Part shown: positions 44,782-55,485 of the stretch, in pieces | Position numbering within the stretch: the stretch's first letter is position 1 | How the letters are laid out: each line of letters opens with the position of its first letter | Translations under genes and position numbers: made by a program | Source of the DNA: Acanthamoeba lenticulata | Lineage: Eukaryota; Discosea; Longamoebia; Acanthamoebidae | Reading direction: 5' to 3' | DNA: 64,000 bases | NCBI GenBank assembly: GCA_002179805.1 | Contig: NAVB01000470.1 | Location: 51,073-115,072, forward strand | The notes under the pieces: generated by a model | What the model saw: only the letters and a program-made list of their open reading frames with translations | Told to the model about the DNA's origin: nothing | Databases searched by the model: none

Positions 44782-46503
44782 TCACAAGGTTTGCTCCTGC
44801 ATGAGCCGCAACAGCGCCAAGGCGGCAGGGGACACCGTGCTGGTGCTGCTGGTGCTGCCAGTGGCCACATCGCTGCCAGACTTGCGTGCCGTGGCAGAGA
44901 TGGGTTCACTACAGGTGGAGGAGGCGTCGACAGGAGCGCCATACAAGCCCGGGAGGCCCAGCGTAGCGAGCCGGGCGATCTTGTCCGGGTTGGTCAGGCG
45001 GCCTGTTTTGATTTTGGATCGCTGATTGATCAGCCACACGCCCACTTTGGTGGTGCGGGGCGGGGCTTGCCCGTTATGCTGCGCGAGGAAAAGCTTGAGC
45101 TCCTCAAACCGCACGTCCCAAGGCACCCGCGTCCTTGTTGGCCGGTCTTGTTCCTCCTTCCCTTTCTTGCCCTCCTGCTCTTCCCCCGCTTCCTCTCGAC
45201 TTGAGCTTTTTCGCCTCGCTCTCTTCTTCCTCGGCTTCTCTTCTGAGTTGGGTTCCTCTTTCTTCATCTCTTCCCTCTTGACGAAGACGGCACTCGGAGT
45301 GCTGTCTTCGACCGGTGGTGGCTTCGTTTCACCGCCGCTTGAGTCATGCTGCTGCTGCTGCTCGAGTTCGTCTCGCCAGTGCCACTTGACGCCGAGGTGT
45401 TCGAGTCTGCGCATGCGATAGTCGCTCAGCAGGCCTCGGTTCTGCAAAGCGATTTGCTCGTACAGCCAGCGCCCGATCGGAACAAAGTAGGGCGGGTTCT
45501 GTCCATCGGTGGCGATCCGAAAGCGCTCGAGCTCGTGCAGCTGCGCGTGCCACAACGGACTGTCGGGAGACGGCGCTCGGCGCTTCTTTTTCCTTTGTGC
45601 GCCTTCCCTCGTTGTTGTTGTTGTGGTTGTCGTCGACGTCGTCGTCGTACGTGCGGCCGTGGCCTGCCGCAACTTGTTGGGCTTCCGCACCCCGATGGCC
45701 GTGAGCTTGGCAATCTGATCGGCGTCGAGCTTGTGCCAGCCAGACTTGACGTTCATGATCCAGTTGCGGAGCACGGCATTCTGCCGACCGGGCAGCCTGC
45801 CGTGCTCGTCGAACCACTGCTTGACCAGCGCGTACCGAGATTCCCAGTACTGACGCCTTTCCTCGGGTCCGAGATGACAAGGATTGAACTCGCGCTTGAC
45901 GGGATCCTTCGTCGTCAGCTTCGTCGCACTTTTGCGCTTGCGTCCGGTGGTGGTGTAGTCGCCTCTGGCCAGGCTTGCCAAATACTGCCGCCTCTCCTCC
46001 TTGGCGCGCTCCAGTTTCTCTGCATCTGCTTCGCTCATGGCGGAAGTCTCCTCGTCAGCATTCTCGCATAGTGCCTCTGCCTGTTCCCGGTGCTCGCTGT
46101 CCCCCTCTTCGTCCTCTTCACTCTCCCTCTCCTCTTCATCGTCGTACTCTGATCCCTCCTCTTCATCCCTTGCGCCAGTCGAGTCCTCTTCTTCATCATC
46201 GTCGTCGCTGGTGGAGTACTCTTCGGTTGACGATCCTGAGAGATCTTCCTTCTCGTCTCTTCCACCACCGCCGCCAGCGAAGCCTTCCAACGCCAGACCA
46301 TCGTGCTCGACATCGCCGCCGCCAGCTTCGCCGCCGGCCTCTGTTCCTTCCGCACTTTCGCCACCGTCGCCCTCCTCCACGAGCACCTCCGCTCCGAACA
46401 ACTTGATGATGCGGAACGACTTGCTGGGCACGGGTGGCTTCTCCTCCGTGTCAGCCTTTTCGCGCGCGTCATCAAAGCTTGCCTCTGATGCTTCCATCAG
46501 CAT
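44782..46503 (-). CDS. acidic nuclear protein with three helicase-associated (HA) repeats
   Basis: A single 573-residue exon. The N-terminal about 190 residues are highly acidic (SDDDDEEEDST, YDDEEERESEEDEEGDSE). Three HA-type helical repeats follow, recognised by W..R...L..W...HGR.P and N/W..(I)...L...L..LG spacing: YALVKQWFDEHGRLP to LTAIGVRKPNK, LHELERFRIATDG to RRLEHLGVKWHW, and EELKLFLAQHNGQAP to RLATLGLPGLYG. Poly-Thr, poly-Gln and basic KKRARRKSSS stretches link them; the basic runs are probable nuclear signals. HA repeats are small DNA-binding three-helix domains. Here there is no attached helicase, as is common in protists. A DNA-binding chromatin or transcription role is inferred. 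It starts close to the U1-type zinc finger gene on the same strand. Confidence 0.85.
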   Translation of the reverse strand: MLMEASEASFDDAREKADTEEKPPVPSKSFRIIKLFGAEVLVEEGDGGESAEGTEAGGEAGGGDVEHDGLALEGFAGGGGGRDEKEDLSGSSTEEYSTSDDDDEEEDSTGARDEEEGSEYDDEEERESEEDEEGDSEHREQAEALCENADEETSAMSEADAEKLERAKEERRQYLASLARGDYTTTGRKRKSATKLTTKDPVKREFNPCHLGPEERRQYWESRYALVKQWFDEHGRLPGRQNAVLRNWIMNVKSGWHKLDADQIAKLTAIGVRKPNKLRQATAARTTTTSTTTTTTTTREGAQRKKKRRAPSPDSPLWHAQLHELERFRIATDGQNPPYFVPIGRWLYEQIALQNRGLLSDYRMRRLEHLGVKWHWRDELEQQQQHDSSGGETKPPPVEDSTPSAVFVKREEMKKEEPNSEEKPRKKRARRKSSSREEAGEEQEGKKGKEEQDRPTRTRVPWDVRFEELKLFLAQHNGQAPPRTTKVGVWLINQRSKIKTGRLTNPDKIARLATLGLPGLYGAPVDASSTCSEPISATARKSGSDVATGSTSSTSTVSPAALALLRLMQEQTL

Positions 46504-46567
46504 TGCAGGGTCATTGCTGGAGGCCTCTGGCGTTGATGCTGCGCATGCGGCGCCAGGGGAAGGACGG

Positions 46568-48110
46568 TCAGGCTGGGGCTATCATCTTGACCGGCTTCCC
46601 GGGGAGAACAGACATACCGCTCTCAATGTCTTGCTTGACTGACGCTTGCAGCGTCAAGGGGACTTCCTGTACAGGGTAGTCGCAGGTGGATGTCTCGAGC
46701 TTGACGGACCCAGCCAAATGACTCCAGCCGCGCGCCTTCTCTCGCTCCCAGTCCATTTCATCATCACCACGCCAGTCGCGTTGGTCTTGCCAATACGCGG
46801 TCGTGGCCGCAGGCTGATGGTTCATCGACGGCTCAAAACTCTGAAAGTTCTGCTGGCCGCGTCGGGCTGGCTGCTGCCGTGGGAGAAAATGAGCCTGTGG
46901 CTGTGGTTGCGGTGGCTGGGAACGAGTCGGAGAGGGCGCTTTGGCCGCTAGTTGCGTATGCTTCTTGCCTCCGTAATGCTCGTGCATCTGCTTTTCAGAG
47001 TTGAGCGTGACTTCGCACAGCGCGCAGTGATGGCGGAAGGCTTTCTTTCCAAAGGGGTTGGCCTTGTTGGGTGGGACAGCTCGGCCTGGCGCTGGCTGTG
47101 GCTGCGCCCGAGGCTGCGGCTTTGGCCGCGGCTGTAGCTTTGCCTGTGGCACTGGCACTGATGCTAGTGCTGGTGCTAACACTGGAGCTGGTGCCGGTGA
47201 TACTGGAGTAGGTGCTGGAGCTGGTGCCGGTGCTGGTGCTTGTGCTAGCACTGGTGCTGGCGCTGGCGCTGGTGCCGGAGGCGACAGAGATTGTAAAGGG
47301 CCTGGTGAGGATGATGGGGGTAGCTGCAGCTCGTCTGAGCGTCGGCGCTTGGATTCTCTGCTCGACTCTCTCGTCTCCTCCGTGCGCTCTCTCGAGCGGT
47401 TGCGGCCAGCCTCGCTTTCCCGTGATCTGTGCTCCCTGGGCGGGGTTCGTGTAGTGGGGGAGTCACGACGGTGGCTCTGGTCTCGTCCGTCGTCGTGGTC
47501 CCAAGAGGAGCGTGGGGTGGGGCGAGACTCGCGTTCTGCTGAGTTCCGAGGGGGCGAGCGACTCCCTCCCCAGGTTCTCAGCCGCTCGTCTCGTAACCGC
47601 AGGTAGTCGCGACGTTGGCTTAGGGCGATGTCCATGCGACGTAGCTCAAGCTCTCGCACCCACTTGCGCCACAGAGCTTGAAACCTGAGCTCTAGCCTTT
47701 GCACCTCTTCAATGACGGGTTTCCACTCAGGGCTCTCGAGCTCCTCCTGCGATCGCTTCTCCCGCCGCACCTCTTTCTCGATGTTGTGCATGATTTGCTC
47801 CTGTTGGCTGTCAGTGCACACCTTGGCAAACCGTTCCCACTCTTCCTCAAGCGGTCCGCGCTTGGACGAGCCATCTTCGTAAAGGTTTTGTCTCGTCTGG
47901 TGACCCTCGCCCTGCGAAATAGCACGGAGATGTTTTTACAAACATCTTAGATGAAATTCAAGATTTTGCATAACATATTGAAGAACGAACTGGGGCCAGG
48001 CTGCCGCGATCGCGCAACGGCGTTGGTCGGCCGTGCCCATGCATGGAGGACGTGCCCCCGCCTCGAAGGTTGGGGGGCTGCTCATCCTCATCAATGGTGG
48101 CCCCGTGCAT
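46568..48110 (-). CDS. U1-type C2H2 zinc finger protein with RS-like and Ala-Pro repeat regions
   Basis: Two exons: 48110-47991 (40 codons, MHGATIDEDEQPPNLRGG) and 47911-46568, giving 487 residues. The second exon continues GEGHQTRQNLYEDGSSKRGP and a Glu/Arg helix. An Arg/Ser/Asp-rich region (RSRERTEETRESSRESKRRR) follows, then a long APAPAPAPV repeat, a Gln/Pro/Arg stretch and the finger HHCALCEVTLNSEKQMHEHY with C-x2-C...H-x5-H spacing. U1-type (matrin-like) fingers bind structured RNA or spliceosomal partners, and RS-like regions are common in splicing factors. A role in RNA processing is therefore plausible but inferred. The upstream exon was chosen because phase and a GTTCGT donor fit and the acceptor TTTCGCAG is clear. 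The stop is 65 bases from the next gene's start. Confidence 0.78.
47130..47285 (-). repeat. Ala-Pro coding repeat
   Basis: On the plus strand a run of gctggtgctggtg-type hexamers encodes APAPAP in the zinc finger gene on the minus strand. It is simple-sequence coding DNA likely to vary in length between strains. Confidence 0.8.
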
Positions 48111-48832
48111 GCGCTCTTCTCTCTTTTCTTCTTGCTAAAGGAGAAAAAGAAAAAAATAATGAAGCCCCCTGGAAATGCTGTGCAAGGCAGTGCAGTAAGA
48201 ATTCATAGAGGTATGGAAGGAGGAAATCAATTTCATGTTGTATATTATATTGCCCACAAGTCTCTTTACATCTCCTTGCCCCAGTGATATTGCCCAGCCC
48301 TGTAATAAAGTGTCCAGAAAAAAATGACAATAATACTTTTGCATAAATGAAAAAAACAATGTACACAACCCAAAAAAAAAAGGTTGCTGAAATATACACT
48401 GTTTTTTTCCTTTTAGTAACCATTTTGAATTAATTAAAATGGGTTAATGTGTTTGAAGCTTATTTGTAATATTTTTCCAGATTGTGCCCTGGACTTTGGC
48501 TACATCCCAACTTCCACTACTTTCATCTTGTTACCCAATAAACAACACATTCCCAACCTTCACTTTTTATACACTAATTGCACCACCAGCTGCACCCCTA
48601 GCTGCACCACTAGTTGCATCACTAGTTGTGAAAAATTTGGCCCAACCAGTAGTTAGGTATGCATACTAGCAATGCAACTGTTGCACAAGAAAGCGCTCCA
48701 CTGTGTTGCAGTTGCTTTCACTTGAATATTTGGTCAGGTTTACTGTAGCCTCTGTCAAGCCTGCACCAAGAAAAAAGAATAGTTTTAGTTTTTTCCTTGG
48801 TGTTGGCCAGGAAAACAGCACAAATACTTTAT
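48111..48832. other. AT-richer intergenic tract with small simple repeats
   Basis: About 720 bases of visibly lower GC than the flanks. Includes an A-rich block at 48340-48385 and a 12-base imperfect repeat of the ctgcaccactag kind at 48580-48625. Open frames here are short and unconvincing. Confidence 0.5.
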
Positions 48833-50255
48833 TTATGGCTTGGCAATAGGGACACCTGCGGTGAGTGATCCACCTGCAATTATCAAGACAAAAGAAGAAA
48901 AAGAGGACAAGTGAGGACACCAATGGGAACCACTGGTGCCAGCAGTTAGCATGAAGATGGAGGAAGGGCAAGGAGAAGTTATTATGAGATGGAAAGATGA
49001 ATGTTTATTTGTGAATGATGAAGGGGTCAGTTTTCGGTGGGTGGTGCTGGAAAAGCAATTTCTTGACATCTTGGGGCCACAGCTGCACAGCAATCTCCCT
49101 TGGGAAAGATGACAACAACATGTTCTTGAATGGATGGGTGTTGTAGGAAGTTGGCTTCCACCCAGCTGTGTTTGGGCGTGAGGCAAGTAGGTGCAGTGAT
49201 TGAGTGTTGTTCATTGTGAAGAAGAGCACAGAGCTGCTGTTGTGCTGCTTCAGCAGGGCCAAAAGAGAAGCCAGACATGCTGTACATGAGGATCTCTTTC
49301 AACTTGCAGTGCTTGGCCTTGAGTGCAAATTGGTGAACTTTTCAATGCTGTTGTAGGCTTTGAGGAAGTAACCATAATGGTAAATGAAGATGTGAAGGTA
49401 CGTTGTGACGTCTTCACTTGAGTAGGCATTGCAAAATGCGTCTCCTAGTGCTTGTGCTTGTGTCAGCCACTCTTTTTCACTGATTGAAACTTGTGCTTGT
49501 GCTGACAAACAGGCGAGAGGATAGAATCACTCCCACACAGTTTTCATGTGTTGCAGCTTCACAAGGCCTTCAGGGTCCTTGGCAGCAGCCATCATCAGGA
49601 CAGAGAAAAACTGTTCATAGTTGCCCAATATGCGCAAACAATCTGCACAACTTAAACTGACCATAAACAATAACTGTGAACAGGTGTTTTCCCTTTCCAA
49701 CACCCTTGTGTGGTGCAAACAGGTACTGTGAATCTTTCACACGCTTTTTTAGAGGCTTGCTTGATTGCTTGACCTTGATGCCACATATTGACTCAATAAG
49801 CCCTTCAAAAGGAGTGACATTAGCTGGAATTTGGGTGGAAGAGGTTGTAGAGGCCCATGAACTTCATCAAGGCCTTCAGATCACAGGTCAAGATAAGTTT
49901 GATAGCCCACTCTTTTCCCCCAACAACAAGCTTCATTTCTTTGACCAAGTGATTGATGGCCTGTTATCATATAAATATTAGTGATAATAAATAATTATAA
50001 AGGTGGGTGGGTGGTTTACCTCAATTGAGCTCTGTAGTTCACGTCTAAATGAAGCAAAGGTATGTGGTATCCTTGCCTGTGTTCTGAAGTGTGCACAACT
50101 GGCAAGGTCACATTGAGGAGGTGGTGGTGTTGATGTAGTGTGTGCAGGCCACCAGCAGAGCCAAGCCCAAAGGTTTCTGCAGTTTGCTTCCATGCGTGGT
50201 CTGGTGTAGGGTGATTAATCCAGTGAACAGATGAACTGACCACAAGAGTGCACAA
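48833..50255 (-). pseudogene. decaying multi-exon ORF, probably transposon-related
   Basis: No single frame is intact, but adjacent minus-strand pieces read like one protein: HFRTQARIPHTFASF and ELQSSIE near 50050; after a likely intron, INHLVKEMKLVVGGKEWAIK and LTCDLKALMKFMGLY near 49900; FEGLIESICGIKVKQSS; LRILGNYEQFFSVLMMAA; KEWLTQAQALGDAFCNAYS and LHIFIYHYGYFLKAYNSIEKF near 49400; then, one frame off, FALKAKHCKLKEIL. A TGA interrupts near 49525 unless a 37-nt intron removes it, and a shift occurs near 49335. The motif order (GG..W.IK..L.CD.KAL..F.G; later YIH...YH...F.K.Y.SI..F and a KH...K stretch) recalls repetitive, transposon-associated genes in protists and sponges. The family name is not certain. 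The lower GC than neighbours agrees with a foreign or mobile origin. Confidence 0.5.
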
Positions 50256-50268
50256 GTACCTGATATCC

Positions 50269-51066
50269 TCATTTGATCCTTATATGCCAGCAGCTTTGCT
50301 GTTGATAGTGGTTTTGTGTGTTGTTGAAGTTCTGGACAAGCCTGTGCAGCAATGAGGGCAGTGATGAGGGCAAGGTCGCGTTGAGGATGAGGGCGATGAG
50401 GACGAGGGCGGTGACAACAAGGGTGGTGATGATGAGGGCGATGAGGACGAGGACGAGGGTGGTGACGAGGACAGTGACAAGGGCAGTGACGAGGGTGGTG
50501 ATGATGAGGGCGATGAGGACGAGGGCGGCAACGACAAGGGTGGCGACGACGAGGGCGGCGATGACGAGGGCGATGGCGACAAGGGCGGCGATGACGAGGG
50601 CGGCGATGACGAGGGCGACGAGGACGAGGGCGATGAGGGCGAGGGCGCCAAGTAGGCAGACGATGAAGTAGAACATGAGGAGAGCAGTGTTACGGCGGTA
50701 GGCGCCAATGAAACCGGCATACAAAATGATCCTGTACCGAGGATTGAAATAAAGGTGAGTTTTAAATTAAAAAAGGAGGTACGAAACCAACAAGGGTAAG
50801 TCGCACCAGCAAATGTTGGCGCTGATGAACGGGCCAGCATAGAATTGGCCGGCCTGGACCATGGCGTGGACGTGGAGACCAAAGGTTACGAGGCTAATTA
50901 CCTGTTACAGATAAAAGACCACCACAATGAGTTATCAGTTATAGAAAACCGAAATGTTCAAAAGAGACGAGAGCTAAAAACGTACAAAGAGGAAAATGAT
51001 GAACTTTTGGAGCCTCACGGCCAATTTGCCCGCGTAATCGTAGCTCTGCTTGCTGAAGAAACCCAT
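50269..51066 (-). CDS. tetraspanin-like multi-pass membrane protein with a minisatellite-encoded hydrophobic tail
   Basis: The first exon from ATG 51066 reads MGFFSKQSYDYAGKLA, then a hydrophobic helix (FIIFLF). After an intron: VISLVTFGLHVHAMVQAGQFYAG, PFISANICW. After another: IILYAGFIGAYRRNTALLMFYFIVCLL. The short cytoplasmic start, a loop of a few polar residues and the YAGFIGAYRR turn between TM helices resemble tetraspanin or related 4-TM proteins. From about 50665 to 50375 the coding sequence is a minisatellite. It is read as an unbroken run of about 90 residues of Ala, Leu, Val, Ile and Thr (units such as ALVIAALV and LIALIITTLV), ending in a polar tail at 50269. No large Cys-rich extracellular loop is seen, so a true tetraspanin is doubtful or has lost its second half. 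Confidence 0.55.
50370..50665. repeat. minisatellite of gacgagggcgatgag-type units
   Basis: Imperfect tandem units of 9-18 bases built from gacgagggc, gatgagggc and acaagggtgg on the plus strand. It is purine-rich on the plus strand and therefore strongly strand-asymmetric. On the minus strand it is in frame with the tetraspanin-like gene. Confidence 0.9.
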
Positions 51067-51390
51067 GGTTGTTGAACGATGGATGTAAAGGGATGCAACA
51101 CGATTCGTTGTACGGCTTGAAAAGATAATTGATGAGCCTTGGGTCTCGGGGGTTTTTTGGTGTTGGCGCCCGGTTTCTGCGGTAGTGTCGATCCCCGAAA
51201 TTTAGACGTCTCGAGCATCTCTGCTCCCAGTTTTATCCCGGCACCCTTGCACTAGCTTTCCTGCACAAGTCGAGCACGCCCGACCTTACGTGAAAGCACT
51301 GTTTTTCATTTTCATTTTCTTATTTTTTTTTTCAATGCTCGACAACGATTGCGAAGTTAACAAAGTCAACGTTTACGCGCAACGACCCAC

Positions 51391-52762
51391 ATGCAGTGGC
51401 TTCGCGAAAGTAGGGAAACTACCCATAGTGCTGATGGCCAGCTCATCCTTCCCAAGGGACAGAAGATTGCTCTCTTCCACAGTCCCGAAATGAAAGAGCT
51501 GGCTCAAGAGATTCTCGCCCTCCCTGGGAACCAAGCCCTTCTCTTCCCTGGCGAAATAGAGTGGAAGCAGTTCGAGGACGGGTTCCCCAACCTTTTCATC
51601 AACCACGTAGACTCCATTCGTGGCCGCCACGTCGTCTTCCTGGCGTCCTTCTTGAATCCAGCCTCCCTCCTCGCTCAGCTGGCAGGTGCGTACCACCTCG
51701 TGCAGTGCTCTCCCACCAACCACTTCTCGTAACATTCACGTCTGTCACTGCCAGTGCTCTATGCGTTCCCCAAGTACTTGGCCAAGTCCCTCATTCTCGT
51801 GTGCCCCTACTTCCCCACCGGGTACGGGCGGCATTCGGCCACTCTTTTTGCCACCAGCATAGAGGAGCTGTTATTGATGTTGTTGTGCCCTATCACCAGT
51901 ACGATGGAGCGCGTGGACGCCGAAGGGCAGATTGCCACGGCCGTCACGTTCGCGCGCCTGCTCTCTGGGATTCCTCTCACCCAAAGGGGCCCCGCTAAGT
52001 TGATCATCTACGACATCCACGCCCTTCAGAACAGGTCCTACTTTTCATTGCTCCAGCCAGTATCCTCTCGCTTACTTGCGCGCACAGGTTCTACTTTGGC
52101 GACACGTCGGTCCCGCTGCTGGTCAGCGCCGTTCCGCTCTTCATCAAGAAGCTGGAGGAGACGCACTCGAACGAAGAGATCTCCATTGCTTTCCCGGACG
52201 AGGGCGCCTGCAAGCGGTTCGGCAAGATGTTTGCCGGCTTCGAGCTGGTGATCTGCACAAAGATCAGGGAGGGCGACAAGAGGATCGTCTCCGTCAAGGA
52301 AGGCGAGATCAAGAACCGCCACGTCTTCATCATTGACGACTTGGTCAAGACGGGTACGCCTTCTGCCGGCGGTCGCCAGTTGCATGGAGAGACTTATCGT
52401 CATCATTGCCCTCGTTGGTCATGGCAGGAGGCACGCTAATCGAGTGCAAGAACGGGCTCTACAGGCTCGGGGCCGCCAAGGTGAGCGCATTTGTCACCCA
52501 CGCGGTGTTCCCCCTCGACAGCTGGAAGCGCTTCACCGAGGTAAGGCGACGCGAACGCGATCCCCCCCCCTCCTCATTTCTTGCTCCGTGACACTCACTG
52601 CCCTCCCGCGTGACACGACAGCCCAAAGAGTCGGAGCAGCCGTTCCACCACTTCTACACGACCAATTCGTGCCCCGAGACGGCGAACATCATCAAAGATA
52701 AGAAGCCCTTCGAGGTCCTCTCGCTCGCGCGCTCCATCTCCGACAACGTCTTCAAGTATTGA
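51391..52762 (+). CDS. ribose-phosphate pyrophosphokinase-like protein (PRS3/4 class)
   Basis: PRPP synthetase transfers pyrophosphate from ATP to ribose-5-phosphate for nucleotide synthesis. Exons encode [48 protein letters not shown], a [22 protein letters not shown] stretch across an intron, [50 protein letters not shown], the PRPP loop [18 protein letters not shown], and [16 protein letters not shown], ending SISDNVFKY. The TMER and DIHALQ-RFYFGD motifs place it with plant-type PRS3/PRS4, which lack the phosphate/ADP allosteric sites of class I and can be phosphate-independent. The first ATG of the open frame was used. The gene is convergent with the metacaspase (stop-to-stop 225 bases). 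Confidence 0.92.
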
Positions 52763-52987
52763 TACATCATCGTCATCCTCACCCTGAACGGGCTCATTTC
52801 TCTCTTGTACTCTACCCCCCCTTACTCCGCATACTGGAACAAAAGAATGGCTCTCAAGAAAAGTTCGGCTTCTGCAAACAATGCTGCTTGCTTTTCTTTC
52901 CACAACGGCCTCGCGCACGACGCTTGATTATGGCGGTGGTGATGATGGGGTGAGATGAAATGACGCCGCGGCGCGTTGGCGTAGTCC

Positions 52988-55380
52988 TCACATGAGGAAC
53001 TGGGCGTTCATGTCCATGGGCCTGCCGGTCGACATCTGGGGCACCTGCGTGAAGGTCCTGCCGCCCTGGCCCGAGTTGAGGATGTAGCGCATCTGCTGCA
53101 GGAGCTCGTGGTAGCTGATCTGCGACTTCTTGCCCAGCACCGACAGCAGCGCGTAGCTCATCGCCCCCGTTTGGCCCATCCCGGCGAAGGAGGTGTCGGC
53201 CGCGGTCTGGCTGTCCCTGCAGCCGCTGAACATGATGACGTCGGCCATGCTCGCCTTGGCCTACGCGCAACCACGAGGATGGATGAAGCCGGCGTGAGTG
53301 GGCACAGGAAAAGAAAATGGGGCCGGCCACAGGTACCTGCTGCCCGCTGATGGAAGGGCCGCTTGCTGCCCCGGCGTAGCCGTGCTTGCCCTTACCCTTG
53401 CCCTCCTTCATCTTCTTCATCTTCTTCTTCATCTTCTTTTGCTCCTTCTTGGCCTTCTTGCCCGACGCTGAGGCACCCGCTTGTGTGAGCGCACACAGTG
53501 AAGTCACTCATCCTCATCAGTGCCATGTACGTACCCATGGACGGGGAGTCGATGCAGCCGTTCTCGTTGTAGACGTAGGGCAGGTCCAGCGCGGTGCCGC
53601 TGTGGCACGAGTCGAACACGACGGTGAGGCGCACGCCCGGAGGAAGGTGCTTGACCAGGATCTTGTGCATGTCCTGATGGGTGATTGCAGCCCAGTCAGC
53701 CCCTTCATCATCCCCACCATCATCTTGACATCACATCATGTTGTGATCTCATCTACACGTACGTCATCGACGATCTGGCCGACCGAAGCGTAGTCCTCTG
53801 GCAGGATGGTCTCGTCGTACCCGTCGTCCTCGTCTCCGTCTGCAGATCCCATCATGCACGCACGCACGCGGTCAGAGGAATCCACACCGGCATGTGAACT
53901 GGAGCTGTGACCCAGGAACAAGCGCGCACCGGTATCGCGGACTTGGCCGCCATGGCCCGAGTAGTGGAGGAAGAGCGAATCGCCCGGCTGCGCTCCCTGG
54001 ATCAGCCACCTGTTTCCCACCACCACGCGCTCGTCAGCTTCCGGGAAATGGGTGCGTGAGACAGGGCAAGGACGCACTGCATGCCGCGAAGCATGTTGGC
54101 CTTGGTCGGCCGTCGGCTCGGGTCGTGCTGGTCGTCGGTCAGCACGAGCTGCACGACGCGAGACCATGACAGATGGTTTAAGAAAAAAAAAAAAAAAGGT
54201 GTTTGATCGCCTCTCCTTCCTCTTTTGTGGGTTCTTCTTTCCGACAACGCACCATGGAGTCGGGAGCGTCGCGGAAGCCGTAGCGCTCGGTAATGAACTT
54301 CTTGATGTTCTTCACGTCGTTCACACAACCTGTGGCGCGCCCTTGTCAGCTCCTCGACTTCCTCCTCCAACCCCCCATTTGTTCACTCTCTCCTGCAAGA
54401 GGCAGGATAGCGCCGTACCTCGAAGCGGCCGTTGGCTGTTGGTGTAGTTGATGCCGATGAGGAGGGCCTTCTTCCGGCCCGTGCACGCTGACGGCTGGAA
54501 CTGGCCGTAGCCGCCATAGCCCCTGCCAGAGGTGAGGGCGTTGCGGCGGTACTCGCGCGGGGGAAGTGGACTGTTGGTTGGTGTACATCATGTTTTGGCC
54601 GGGAGGAGGCGCGCCGCCCTGCGGCGGGTAGCCCATTTGGCCGTAGCCGCCTTGCGGCGGACCGCCCATTCCTGGTCGAGACGAGAGGAGGAATGAGGTC
54701 TTGGGCTAGGAGGACTTGGCTGAGAGAGACGAGCGGGACGAGAGACGAACCTTGAGGCGGGTACCCGGCCGGAGGCGCGCCATAACCGACAGCCTGCGGC
54801 GGAGGACCGTAGCCGCCGGGCGCGCCCATCATGGGCGGGGCGCCAAAGCCACCAGCCTGCGGCGGGGGGCCATAGCCGCCAGCCTGCGGCGGAGGGCCGT
54901 AGCCGCCGGGCGCGCCCATCATGGGCGGAGCGCCGAAGCCCTGCGGCGGGGGCGCCTGCATGGGCGGGCCACCCCACCTCGGCTGTTCGTAGCCTGAGGA
55001 CGAGACGCCACGAGACGCAAGCGCACATATGATGTTGAGCGCGGTCGCACCGTGAAGATGGGCAATGGGTGCGCACCTTGAGGGGGCGGGGCGCCAAAGC
55101 CCTGAGGAGGCGCTCCCATGCCGTAGCCGTAGCCTGGCGGGCAACGTGGCTTTGCTGAGATGGAATCGAGGGTAAAGATGGAGGAGAGCTGGTGGTACCT
55201 TGGTCAGGTGGAGGTGCGAAGCCCGGCTGGCCGCCGTGCTGCTGTTGCCAGTCTGGGGCAGAGCACGCAGTGGTAAATGGAGAGCCGGTGATCCAGAACC
55301 ACATAAGCAAAGGGCAACGCAAACGAACCAGGGGGCGGTCCGCCATAACCACCACCCGGTGCTCCGTAAGGGTACGCCAT
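52988..55380 (-). CDS. type I metacaspase with Gly/Pro/Tyr-rich N-terminal prodomain
   Basis: Caspase-fold Arg/Lys-specific cysteine protease. Exon 1 starts [11 protein letters not shown] at 55380. The prodomain is a long low-complexity repeat of [10 protein letters not shown] and MMGAPGG units, split by several introns. The p20 region has [57 protein letters not shown], the catalytic His [19 protein letters not shown] and the catalytic Cys [18 protein letters not shown] Lys-rich linker ([13 protein letters not shown]) follows, then p10 with [16 protein letters not shown] and [10 protein letters not shown]. The Ca-binding acidic loop and both catalytic residues are intact. The proline-rich prodomain is a hallmark of Acanthamoeba metacaspase, reported in that genus to act around encystation and the contractile vacuole. 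The Lys-rich insert between p20 and p10 is unusual. Confidence 0.95.
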
Positions 55381-55485
55381 TTAAGTTCAATCTGTTTGAT
55401 GGATCCGCAAGGAAATGTGCTGTCTTGTGCTGGCCAGTCCAAGAATGAAAATGAAAACAAAAACAAAAGCCTGTGGTCTTGCGCT

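Noticed and set aside
44801..46642. Ser-rich and Leu-rich plus-strand frames opposite the HA-repeat gene
   Set aside because: They are complements of acidic and poly-Gln codons; only the minus frame is one uninterrupted 573-residue protein.
47058..47606. Gly/Ala/Cys-rich plus-strand frame (GAGAGAG repeats)
   Set aside because: Shadow of the Ala-Pro repeat in the zinc finger gene, which has a finger motif and intact splicing on the minus strand.
50318..50671. Plus-strand Arg/Met/Ala/Thr repeat protein in the minisatellite
   Set aside because: A pure repeat product with no flanking coding sequence; the minus frame continues into conserved membrane helices on spliced exons.
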